Shown: in pieces, positions 8,157 to 16,361 of the stretch
Layout: every line of letters begins with the position of its first letter
Position numbering within the stretch: the first letter of the stretch is position 1
NCBI GenBank assembly: GCA_944323135.1
Contig: CALURI010000016.1
Coordinates: 1 to 44,616, forward strand
DNA: 44,616 nt
Direction of reading: 5' to 3'
From: Candidatus Gastranaerophilales bacterium
GTDB lineage: Bacteria; Cyanobacteriota; Vampirovibrionia; Gastranaerophilales; Gastranaerophilaceae
The notes under the pieces: model-generated
What the model saw: only the letters and a program-made list of their open reading frames with translations
Told to the model about the DNA's origin: nothing
Database searches by the model: none
Made by a program: the position numbers and the translations under genes

Positions 8157-9020
8157 TTATTTTAAATTCCATAAAAATCTTTGCATTTTTTCTTTAAAAT
8201 TTAATTTTCTAAACTCTCCTTTTTGCACTGATTCAATTTCAAAGGATTCAGGCTGGACGGTTCTTGCAAACTTTATATCAGGTTCTCCAAACAACATAAC
8301 ATAAGATGCTTTATAACCCTTTGGAATTTTTAAATAATCAGCCAATTCCGGCATTGCCAAAATACAAAACTCTGCTAATCCGCACCAGCAAGTTCCTAAA
8401 TTCATACTCTGAGCATAAAGTTCAAAATAACTTAATGCAATCATAGGATCAACATTAGAACAAGGTGCATTGACAGGCGTTGATACAACTACCAAATGCG
8501 GAGCTCCCCTAAATATTATATCTTCACCGTTTAAAAAAGCATTCGCATATTTACTGAATTTACTGGCTATTGCTTTAACAGGTTTTTTGGTCAATGCGTC
8601 AAGGATTTTTTTATTTACATGAGAACGAAATTCATTCATTACTTCAATATCATCAATAAATGCAAAATGAAGTTGATGAAAATTACGACCGGTAGGGACA
8701 TATTTCAACATATTTTTTAATTTATCCATTTTAGCTTGGGGTAAATTTTCCTGTTTATAGTGCCTGTAACTCCTTCTTGATTTTATTAAATTTAAAATCA
8801 TTTCAGGATTCTGAAAATAAATTTTATCAGAATCTTCAGGTTTTTTACCGCATACAGAAATAGCACCTACAGGACAAACCGCAAGACAATGCTGACATTT
8901 AAAACATCTTTTTTCATCTATTTCTGGGAATTTATCATCATTAAATTGTAATGCTTTTGCAGAACAGTCTTTTATACAAAGCCCGCAATGAATGCATTTC
9001 TCCTTGTCTACTTCAAACAT
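8157..9020 (-). CDS. Nitroreductase with N-terminal 2[4Fe-4S] ferredoxin domain
   Basis: 287-aa fusion. Residues 1-55 carry two CxxCxxCxxxC clusters (C9, C12, C15, C19 and C39, C42, C45, C49), diagnostic of a bacterial-type 2[4Fe-4S] ferredoxin. Residues about 75-270 are an FMN-dependent nitroreductase fold (SRRSYRHYKQENLP, GRNFHQLHF, GTCWCGLAEF, YVMLFGEP). This architecture is common in anaerobes and probably passes electrons from a low-potential donor through the clusters to flavin; the substrate is unknown. AGGAAGG precedes the ATG. Divergent from the TolC-like gene. Confidence 0.9.
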   Translation of the reverse strand: MFEVDKEKCIHCGLCIKDCSAKALQFNDDKFPEIDEKRCFKCQHCLAVCPVGAISVCGKKPEDSDKIYFQNPEMILNLIKSRRSYRHYKQENLPQAKMDKLKNMLKYVPTGRNFHQLHFAFIDDIEVMNEFRSHVNKKILDALTKKPVKAIASKFSKYANAFLNGEDIIFRGAPHLVVVSTPVNAPCSNVDPMIALSYFELYAQSMNLGTCWCGLAEFCILAMPELADYLKIPKGYKASYVMLFGEPDIKFARTVQPESFEIESVQKGEFRKLNFKEKMQRFLWNLK

Positions 9021-9083
9021 AATTTTTACCGCCTTCCTAAATAATAAATTTTACTTTTTTTATTATACAAGAAAAATTATTAA

Positions 9084-9092
9084 TGCTATAAT
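9084..9092 (+). promoter_or_regulatory. Extended -10 promoter directly before the TolC-like gene
   Basis: TGCTATAAT, with TATACA 17 nt upstream of the hexamer as a fair -35. Only 7 nt separate it from the ATG at 9100 and no ribosome site is present, implying a leaderless mRNA. Confidence 0.55.
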
Positions 9093-9099
9093 TGTGTGT

Positions 9100-10407
9100 A
9101 TGAAAAAAGTCTTAATACTTATTTTAATATTACTTATTTGCCCTGCAAGTTTTGCTGAAAAGAAAGTTGAAAAAATTTCACTACAAGAAGCTTTGGATAT
9201 TGCAATAGACAACAATATCGATTATCAGGCATCGAAAATGAATATTGATAAAGCAATCAATTCTGTCAAAGCCGCAAACAGGCTTCAAAACCCCGAAATA
9301 AACACTTTCTTCAATATCGGTAATATCGGACGTGGGAACCCGCAAACTGCAGGATTAAGCGAAAAAATAGAAGTTGCAAAACGCGATGCAAGAAAAAAAC
9401 TGGCGCAATCAAATCTGGAACTTGAAAAACAAAATCTTGATTATGTAAAGTTTGATTTAAAAATGGATGTTCGAGAAGCGTATGTAAACCTTGTTGCAGC
9501 AAAAGAAATTTTAATCGTACTTGAACAAAGACGAAAATTATTAAATGACCTTTTGGCAATAGCAAAAAAACGTGTTGCAGCAAATGAAGTTGAAGAAATT
9601 GATGTTATACAATCAGAAATAGCTCTTGATCAACTGGTAATTCAAGTAAACACGCAAAAAGCCAACGTAAAAAGTGCAATGTATAAATTTAACAAAGCAA
9701 TTAATGCAAATAATACAAGTGATATACAATATGATGCAGAAGATGATAATTTCTCGGATAAAGAAGACTTTATTGCTCTTTTAAGTCCTAAACCTCTTGC
9801 CAAACTGCCTTCATTTGACTCAATAAAAGAAAGCTCACTTAATAACAGATTTGATATAAAAATTGCAAAACAACAAATCGATGTTGCTAAAAAAAATCTG
9901 GTTTACGTAAGCCGTCAAAGAGTACCTGATATTGAGCTTCAAGGCGGTTACGGGTTTATGACTCGCGGAATGAGCGAAACAGGAGCTTACACAGACGGAG
10001 CATACGCGGGAGCAAGTATAGTAAATATACCTCTATTTTACAACTACACACCTGAAATTCAAAATGCAAAAACAGAAGTTAATCAAGCAGAACTTCATTA
10101 CATATCGGTAAAAAATAAAGCAATAAATGATTTAAACAGTGCTTATGAAAAATTTGTAACAGCAAAAATTAATTTGAATTATTATAATGATAATCTTATA
10201 AAAAATTCAAAAGATATGATAAGAGTTGCACAAAAAAACTATGCAAACGGTAAAGCTTCTTTAACAACACTTATTGTAATGGAACAATCATACAGATCAA
10301 TAGTTGCAGGATATACTTATGCACTTGCTGATTATTATAACTGCTGGATTGAATTTTTAAGAGAAGTTAATTCCGAAAAATTTGACTTAGAAGAAGAAAG
10401 TATATAA
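9100..10407 (+). CDS. TolC-family outer membrane efflux protein
   Basis: 435-aa outer-membrane channel subunit of the OEP/TolC family, expected to trimerise and form the exit duct for tripartite efflux or type I secretion. A Sec signal peptide is clear (MKKVLILILILLICPASFA, cleavage before EKK). Two OEP repeats follow, each with long helices (ALDIAIDNNIDYQ; DLKMDVREAYVNLVAAKE; NRFDIKIAKQQIDVAKKNL) and a beta segment (PDIELQGGYGF). The ATG at 9100 places the signal peptide at the extreme N-terminus; the frame is open further upstream but without a start of similar quality. No membrane-fusion or transporter partner lies in the window. It precedes adenine deaminase by 14 nt, probably in one transcript. 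Confidence 0.9.
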   Translation: MKKVLILILILLICPASFAEKKVEKISLQEALDIAIDNNIDYQASKMNIDKAINSVKAANRLQNPEINTFFNIGNIGRGNPQTAGLSEKIEVAKRDARKKLAQSNLELEKQNLDYVKFDLKMDVREAYVNLVAAKEILIVLEQRRKLLNDLLAIAKKRVAANEVEEIDVIQSEIALDQLVIQVNTQKANVKSAMYKFNKAINANNTSDIQYDAEDDNFSDKEDFIALLSPKPLAKLPSFDSIKESSLNNRFDIKIAKQQIDVAKKNLVYVSRQRVPDIELQGGYGFMTRGMSETGAYTDGAYAGASIVNIPLFYNYTPEIQNAKTEVNQAELHYISVKNKAINDLNSAYEKFVTAKINLNYYNDNLIKNSKDMIRVAQKNYANGKASLTTLIVMEQSYRSIVAGYTYALADYYNCWIEFLREVNSEKFDLEEESI

Positions 10408-10421
10408 AAAGAAAGAAAATT

Positions 10422-12152
10422 ATGTCTAAACTGGAAAAAATAATAAAAGTAGCACGTGGAATTGAAAAAGCAGATTTAGTAATAAAAAATGCAAATATAA
10501 TAAACGTTTTATCCGAAGAAATTCACAAATGTGATATTGCAATTTCTGACGGAATAATCACAGGACTCGGAAAAGATTATAAGGGGAAAAAAGAAATCAA
10601 TATAAATGGAGCTTATGTATCTCCGGCATTTATTGACGGCCATGTTCACCTTGAAAGTTCAATGCTGTTGCCTCATGAATTTGCGAAAGCAGTTGTTCCA
10701 TGCGGGACTACAACAGTTATTACAGATCCGCATGAAATTTCAAATGTTTTAGGTTTACACGGAATAAGTTATATGCATGAAGCTGTTAAAAATCTTCCGC
10801 TTAACGTTTATACAATGCTACCTTCTTGCGTCCCTGCAACTCCTTATGAAACATCAGGTTTTGATCTTAACAGTTATGACCTTGCTCTTTTAATCGACAG
10901 TCCCTGGGTTCTTGGGATAGCTGAAATGATGAATTATTCAGGGCTTTTAAACTTAGATAAAAACGTACTTGCAAAATTGGATCTTGCAAAATCTAAAGGA
11001 AAAAGAATTGACGGTCATTCACCGTTTTTGAGTGGGAAAGATTTATGTGCTTATGTCGCAAGCGGTGTAAGATCAGATCATGAATGCACTACACCAAAAG
11101 AAGCAATAGAAAAAATACGTCTTGGCATGTATATTATGATTAGAGAAGGTACAGCAGCTAAAGATTTAAATGCTCTTATACCTGTTTTAAAAGAAAACAA
11201 TACACGAAAATGTATGTTTGTTACTGATGATAGACACCCAAAAGATTTAAAAGTTCATATTAATGACATGGTAAGACGGGCAGTTGCTGCGGGTGTTGAT
11301 GTTATAAAAGCGGTTCAAATAGGGAGTTTGAATACTGCAGAATATTTCGGGCTTAAAAATCAAGGGGCAATAGCTCCGGGATATAAAGCAGATTTACTTA
11401 TTTTACCTGATTTGAAAAGCTTTAAACCTGATATTGTTATAAAAGACGGTAAAATCGTTGCCGAAAAAGGAGAACTTTTAAAAGCTTTTACTAAATTTGA
11501 AAAACCGTCTGTCAGAAGCTCAATAAATGTTCATTGGATAGAAAAAAAAGATTTTAAAATTAAAGGAACTTCTAAATTTGTAAATACAATTGAAATTATT
11601 CCTCACCAACTTGTTACAAAATCTTCAGTATGTGAAGCAAAATTTGAAAATGGATTTTTAAACAGCAACATTGAAACTGACACACTTAAGATTCTTGTTA
11701 TGGAACGCCATCGTGCAACCGGAAATATAGGTAAGGGTTTTGTAAAAGGTTTTAACCTCAAATCCGGAGCCATTGCATCAACAGTTGCACACGATTCACA
11801 TAATATGATTATTATAGGTACAAATGATTTTGATATGTATACTGCAGCAGTTGAACTTGTTAAAATGCAAGGCGGGAAAATTGTTGTTAAAGACGGAAAA
11901 ATAATTTCAAAATTACCGCTTCCTATTGCAGGTTTAATTTCAGACAAAGATTTTGAATATGTGGTCAAACAATGTGAAGAATTAAATAAAGCCGTAAAAG
12001 ATTTAGGATGTACATTAGATGATCCATTTATGACTATGAGCTTTTTATCATTACCTGTAATACCTGAATTAAAAATTACAGATAAGGGATTGTTTAGTAC
12101 TAAAAAATGGAATTTCGTAAAAATTAATCCTGAAAATGTTTTAATTAACTAA
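10422..12152 (+). CDS. ade: Adenine deaminase
   Basis: 576-aa amidohydrolase converting adenine to hypoxanthine plus ammonia in purine salvage. Family motifs are all present: DGHVHLESSM (metal histidines), GTTTVITDPHEISNV, GIAEMMN, RIDGHSPFLSGKDL, SDHECT, MIREGTAAKDL and FVTDDRHP, followed by the C-terminal adenine-deaminase domain with HRATGNIGKGFVKGF and VAHDSHN. Length is normal. AAAGAAAG is a modest ribosome site. It follows the TolC-like gene closely and ends at a shared terminator. Assignment is secure. Confidence 0.95.
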   Translation: MSKLEKIIKVARGIEKADLVIKNANIINVLSEEIHKCDIAISDGIITGLGKDYKGKKEININGAYVSPAFIDGHVHLESSMLLPHEFAKAVVPCGTTTVITDPHEISNVLGLHGISYMHEAVKNLPLNVYTMLPSCVPATPYETSGFDLNSYDLALLIDSPWVLGIAEMMNYSGLLNLDKNVLAKLDLAKSKGKRIDGHSPFLSGKDLCAYVASGVRSDHECTTPKEAIEKIRLGMYIMIREGTAAKDLNALIPVLKENNTRKCMFVTDDRHPKDLKVHINDMVRRAVAAGVDVIKAVQIGSLNTAEYFGLKNQGAIAPGYKADLLILPDLKSFKPDIVIKDGKIVAEKGELLKAFTKFEKPSVRSSINVHWIEKKDFKIKGTSKFVNTIEIIPHQLVTKSSVCEAKFENGFLNSNIETDTLKILVMERHRATGNIGKGFVKGFNLKSGAIASTVAHDSHNMIIIGTNDFDMYTAAVELVKMQGGKIVVKDGKIISKLPLPIAGLISDKDFEYVVKQCEELNKAVKDLGCTLDDPFMTMSFLSLPVIPELKITDKGLFSTKKWNFVKINPENVLIN

Positions 12153-12153
12153 A

Positions 12154-12184
12154 AAAAATACCATCTTAGATAGATGGTATTTTT
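12154..12184. terminator. Bidirectional terminator between ade and the PilZ adhesin gene
   Basis: AAAAATACCATC pairs with GATGGTATTTTT around TTAGATA, with T/A runs on both sides. It starts 2 nt after the ade stop and lies 12 nt beyond the end of the opposing gene. Confidence 0.85.
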
Positions 12185-12195
12185 ATTTTTATATT

Positions 12196-15100
12196 TTATT
12201 CATCGATTGTTGTTGTCGATATATTTTGGATTGTTTGGGCAATCGGTTGATCTTTTTCTAACAAGCTTAAGTATAATAATTTATTCGCTGTTGCTTGATC
12301 AAGATCTATAAACTTACCGCCGGCTTTAACATCACTTGCTGATACAATTTTAACGTTTGCATTAATTTCCAAATCGCCGTATGTTAAATGTACAGGGACT
12401 ATGTCACCGACTTTTAATTTTTTATTATGTTTCAAAGATACACCGCCTCTTGATATATCTGATATTGCTACAACATCTTCAGTTGATTCAAATGTTATCA
12501 AGTTTTGGTTTTGTTCTGCATCAAATCTTATAAATTGACGTTTATCTATTGAATCCACTCTATCGCTTACGACACGTTGTTTGTATAACTGTGCGCCTAA
12601 ATCAGGTGGTACAGGTATTGGATCTGGATCTGGATCTATATCTATATCCGTGTCAGTATCATTATCAGTATCATTGTCTGTATCTATATCAGTATCATTG
12701 TCATTGTCTGTATCTGTATCAGTATCCATATCGGTATCGGTATCGTCATCTGTGTCATTATCTGTATCGGTATCCATATCCGTATCACTGTCTACATCTG
12801 TATCAGAATCTGTATCGGTATCGTTATCTATATCATTATCCGTATCATTATCTGTATCAGTATCATCATCTGTGTCAGTATCGTTATCCGTATCCATATC
12901 CGTATCGGTATCGTTATCCGTATCATTATCTGTATCGGTATCCATATCGGTATCACTGTCTACATCTGTATCAGAATCTGTATCGGTATCGTTATCTATA
13001 TCTGTATCCGTATCATTATCTGTATCAGTATCATCATCTGTATCTGTATCGTTATCCGTATCCATATCCGTATCGGTATCATTATCCGTATCATTATCTG
13101 TATCGGTATCCATATCGGTATCACTGTCTACATCTGTATCAGAATCTGTATCGGTATCGTTATCAGTATCAGTATCAATATCAGTATCTGTATCTGTATC
13201 TGTATCAGTGTCGTTATCGGTATCGACAACTTCTTCATCATCTTCAGGTACAACTAGGTTATCGTCATCATTTTCATCGCCCTGTTCATCAGTTGTAGGA
13301 TTATCTACATAATCTCCATCTTCATCTTTTACACCGTCATAACCGTCATCTGTACCTTGTGAACTGCCACCATAATAATAGTTACGTTCATCTTCTTCTT
13401 TACCGATTGCGGTAACATCTTCAGGTCTTACGGCTTTACCTCTGATAGATATAGGGGTTTCCGGATCATTTGCATTTTTGAACGCATTTGTAGTATCATC
13501 TTTTATTACAGTTGAAGGATTGAATCTTAAAGGCTCAGAATCTGCAACTTCACCTCTATGTTTACCCAGATTAAAGTAATAGCCGCCGGCATAAGCATTA
13601 TCTGCAATAAGTGTTACATCCTGTTCATGAGCAGGTCTGCCTTGGCCTTGACCTCTTATCGTACCATTTTTAATTACGATAGTTGAATCAGCAGCATCAT
13701 CTGGATAAGAATTATGACCTAAATCAAGAGCTGTAATTACTGCTTTATCAGGGTGAATATCGCTTCCAGGTCCAAAATAATCATTTGTATAAGTATCATA
13801 AGACGGAGCTTCACCAAGATGATCAATATAAATTGCAGGACCACGTGTAGTCAATTTTACTTGATTTGCTGCAGTTGTTTCTCTTATATATGTATTACCT
13901 GAAAATTCTGCATTTACAGAGCCTTCGCGAGAAATCAAAGCACCGACATTTGTATCAAGTTTATCTCCGTTATCGGCATCCATACCTTTAACATTAATAT
14001 CACCTATAGCAAGCATATCAACGCCATTAGTTGAATTATTTTTATAATCTATTACATGGTGTCCATCAGAAGGATCATCGTATGCAATTTGAACATTTGC
14101 ACCATTCTGTCTGAAAGTTAATGCATTATTTGTATCACCAATTTTTCCGCTTGCAATTATCGAAATACCTTTACCTTCAATATTAGGTTTTGATGAATCT
14201 TTAGAGGCATTAATAATATTATAAGCAGCACTTCCTCTTGTTGATGAATCAGCCAGAACTGTTGTTCTTCCTTCTGATGAAATCTGATTAACCTTTAAAT
14301 CTTTATTAATACTTGCGATATTTGCAGATGAATTTGTACCTGTACTTATAGCAGAAACTATACCGTCTACAGCTATATTTAAAGATTTATTCAAATCTCT
14401 TTGAGCTTCCCAAATACCTGTATAATTACCGTCTTGATTGCCTAAATCAGTTCCGATAGAACCGTTTACAACACCTATATTTAAATCAGCACCATCTGTT
14501 GTGTTTATTAATACATTATCAACACCATTGTTAAGTAAGTTTCCGTCACTTACTAATATGTTAACCTTAGCATTAGAGTTAATATTATTATCAACAGAAG
14601 CATGACCAATCTTCATGTCAGAATTATAATTAACAAATGAAACATCAGCTGCAGAATTATTAATATTAACTCTGCCTTGAATATCCATACCTCCGGATGC
14701 TCTGTTAAAAACTTGTAAAGAAGAACCGTTTGAATTTATAATTCCTGTATTGTTAACAAGAAGTTTTCCTGAACCAGAAGTATTTTCAAATATAGCAGCA
14801 CCGGTATTATTAGTAATTTGTCCGCCTTGAACAAGTAAACCGCCATTACCGCTATTTGTCATTTTAAGATCACCGGTATTTGTTACATTACCGGTTACAT
14901 TCAAAGTTCCAGTTTTATTTGTAAAAGTTGCATTACCATTATTAGTAACACTGCCGCCAACTAAAAGTCCGTTTGTACCTGTTTCATTAGTAGCAATTAA
15001 AGTTCCTTCATTATTAACAGTTCCGTTCAAAGCAAGTTTTGTACCGGAACCATTATTAATAAATGTCATAGTACCTTTATTTTTAACAACGCCGGTATTA

Positions 15101-16206
15101 CCAACAAGTAATTCTCCTGCTGAATTTGTAACAGTTAAATTTCCGTTAGGGTTGGAAACTTCACCGGCAATATTAACTCCTGATGCACCTGTATTATTTA
15201 TGGTTATATCACCTTTACCATAATTTCTTACCATTGCACCTTGAGCAACAGAAGTTCCGGTAACAGATTTAATTGTAATGTTACCGTTATTATTAACAAA
15301 TGTATTACCTGAACCCATGTTATCAACATTAACAAGAGATTCAAACAATTGAGTAGCTGCAGCATCACCTGTTAAAGCTTCAGTGTGATTATTACCAAGT
15401 CCTGCAACAACAAGACCGTTAACATTAACCTGCCCGCCCTGCATAGTTACATCACCACGAGCAGCAACTTTACCGTCAATAGTAATTGCGCCTGAATCAT
15501 TTCCATAAGCCAAACTTGATGTATCTAAAGTTTTGTCAGTAAACACTGCAGTATTTTTTGTATAATCATACTTCGTAGGAACTATTACAGATGTACCTTC
15601 AGGATCGTCAGCATCATAAGATACATCCCAATCTGTAATATAATATTGATGATTTTGTGGCAAATTTAAATTTTTAGTTAAAGCATCATAAGAACTTTGG
15701 GTAGGTGCTAGAACTGATAAATTTCCAACATTCAAAACACCTGATGCACCGACAACCATACCACCCGGTGATATAAACATTAAATTTCCGTCAGATTTTA
15801 ATGGACCGTTAAGACTTTGCAAAGCATTAACAATACCATTAATATTAACGCCTTGATTAACAAGTGCTATAAATGTATTGATATCACCTGATTTATTTCC
15901 TAATGTTAAATCATTACCTGTACCTGATTGATATTGATTTAAATAATTATAAATAAAATTTAATACATCGCCTTGTGACAAATTAATTTGATCAAATTGT
16001 TTAAAACCTGTTTGTCCATTTACTGCATCAGGTCTTATATTCCAAGTTCCGTTTGTAGTAGAACCAGTGTTTGATTGAATAGGATTTCCGGCTCCATCTG
16101 TAATAGTTGAAGCCAATACTTGATATGTCAATGATTGCTGCATTATAAGTAACAAACTTAATAAAAATGCAACTACTCTTTTTTTATTTATTCCCAGTGT
16201 CTTCAT
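12196..16206 (-). CDS. Exported haemagglutinin-like repeat protein with Asp-Thr repeats and C-terminal PilZ domain
   Basis: 1336-aa predicted surface protein. A signal peptide (residues 1-33, ending VLA) leads to a two-partner-secretion/filamentous-haemagglutinin-type N-terminal domain, seen as a run of NxxG and the block FISPGGMVVGASGVLNVGNLSVLAPT-like segment around residues 145-175. Residues about 200-960 are Asn/Gly/Thr-rich parallel beta-helix repeats (TNNGN, NTGDL, LLVG). An acidic linker leads into about 100 D-x dipeptides (about 990-1195; mostly TD, ND, SD). Then a short Pro turn and a domain at about 1215-1315 with the PilZ signature RxxxR (R1223, R1227) and DxSxxG (D1250, S1252, G1255). 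The ATG at 16206 has GAGG 6 nt upstream; an in-frame TTG 12 nt earlier is less likely. No TpsB/Omp85 partner is nearby. The PilZ call is from motif spacing and is good but unverified. Confidence 0.82.
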   Translation of the reverse strand: MKTLGINKKRVVAFLLSLLLIMQQSLTYQVLASTITDGAGNPIQSNTGSTTNGTWNIRPDAVNGQTGFKQFDQINLSQGDVLNFIYNYLNQYQSGTGNDLTLGNKSGDINTFIALVNQGVNINGIVNALQSLNGPLKSDGNLMFISPGGMVVGASGVLNVGNLSVLAPTQSSYDALTKNLNLPQNHQYYITDWDVSYDADDPEGTSVIVPTKYDYTKNTAVFTDKTLDTSSLAYGNDSGAITIDGKVAARGDVTMQGGQVNVNGLVVAGLGNNHTEALTGDAAATQLFESLVNVDNMGSGNTFVNNNGNITIKSVTGTSVAQGAMVRNYGKGDITINNTGASGVNIAGEVSNPNGNLTVTNSAGELLVGNTGVVKNKGTMTFINNGSGTKLALNGTVNNEGTLIATNETGTNGLLVGGSVTNNGNATFTNKTGTLNVTGNVTNTGDLKMTNSGNGGLLVQGGQITNNTGAAIFENTSGSGKLLVNNTGIINSNGSSLQVFNRASGGMDIQGRVNINNSAADVSFVNYNSDMKIGHASVDNNINSNAKVNILVSDGNLLNNGVDNVLINTTDGADLNIGVVNGSIGTDLGNQDGNYTGIWEAQRDLNKSLNIAVDGIVSAISTGTNSSANIASINKDLKVNQISSEGRTTVLADSSTRGSAAYNIINASKDSSKPNIEGKGISIIASGKIGDTNNALTFRQNGANVQIAYDDPSDGHHVIDYKNNSTNGVDMLAIGDINVKGMDADNGDKLDTNVGALISREGSVNAEFSGNTYIRETTAANQVKLTTRGPAIYIDHLGEAPSYDTYTNDYFGPGSDIHPDKAVITALDLGHNSYPDDAADSTIVIKNGTIRGQGQGRPAHEQDVTLIADNAYAGGYYFNLGKHRGEVADSEPLRFNPSTVIKDDTTNAFKNANDPETPISIRGKAVRPEDVTAIGKEEDERNYYYGGSSQGTDDGYDGVKDEDGDYVDNPTTDEQGDENDDDNLVVPEDDEEVVDTDNDTDTDTDTDTDIDTDTDNDTDTDSDTDVDSDTDMDTDTDNDTDNDTDTDMDTDNDTDTDDDTDTDNDTDTDIDNDTDTDSDTDVDSDTDMDTDTDNDTDNDTDTDMDTDNDTDTDDDTDTDNDTDNDIDNDTDTDSDTDVDSDTDMDTDTDNDTDDDTDTDMDTDTDTDNDNDTDIDTDNDTDNDTDTDIDIDPDPDPIPVPPDLGAQLYKQRVVSDRVDSIDKRQFIRFDAEQNQNLITFESTEDVVAISDISRGGVSLKHNKKLKVGDIVPVHLTYGDLEINANVKIVSASDVKAGGKFIDLDQATANKLLYLSLLEKDQPIAQTIQNISTTTIDE
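12620..13230 (-). repeat. Nested tandem repeat: 6-bp Asp-x units in 168-bp higher-order copies
   Basis: About 100 tandem hexamers (GAT-ACx, GAT-AAC and variants) encode alternating Asp and Thr/Asn/Ser/Met/Val/Ile. On top is a 168-bp (56-codon) period: the marker encoding SDTDVDSDTDMD recurs at about 12783, 12951 and 13119 (plus coordinates). Copies are nearly identical, implying recent duplication. All lengths are multiples of three, so changes stay in frame. Confidence 0.9.
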
Positions 16207-16261
16207 AATTGGCCTCAATTTTCTTTTCCTTGCACGTAAACACTTTATATTACATGTATAT

Positions 16262-16297
16262 AAACGGTTTAAAATACAAAATCTTTACCGTTTTTTA
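16262..16297. promoter_or_regulatory. Inverted repeat upstream of the PilZ adhesin gene
   Basis: AAACGGT and ACCGTTT form a 7-bp inverted repeat about 60-90 bp upstream of the ATG at 16206. A TGTAATAT box lies between it and the gene. It may be an operator or a weak hairpin; not decisive. Confidence 0.25.
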
Positions 16298-16326
16298 TAA
16301 AATATTTACAAAAATTTATATTTTTC

Positions 16327-16361
16327 AAAAAGGTAGGAAGAAATATCTTCCTGACCTTTTT
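16327..16361 (-). terminator. Terminator of the 931-aa gene
   Basis: A long imperfect stem, AAAAAGGTcAGGAAG with CTTCCTACCTTTTT on the minus strand, beginning inside the stop codon. It separates this gene from the adhesin gene downstream. Confidence 0.8.

Noticed and set aside
12549..13312. Long plus-strand frames encoding Ser-Val or Tyr-Arg dipeptide repeats
   Set aside because: They are the complement of the Asp-x codon repeat of the adhesin gene; no ribosome site, and the minus-strand frame has signal peptide and domains.
9100..16206. TolC-like protein as the secretion partner of the haemagglutinin-like protein
   Set aside because: Two-partner secretion uses Omp85-type TpsB pores with POTRA domains; the gene at 9100 is a helical OEP channel in a separate operon on the other strand.
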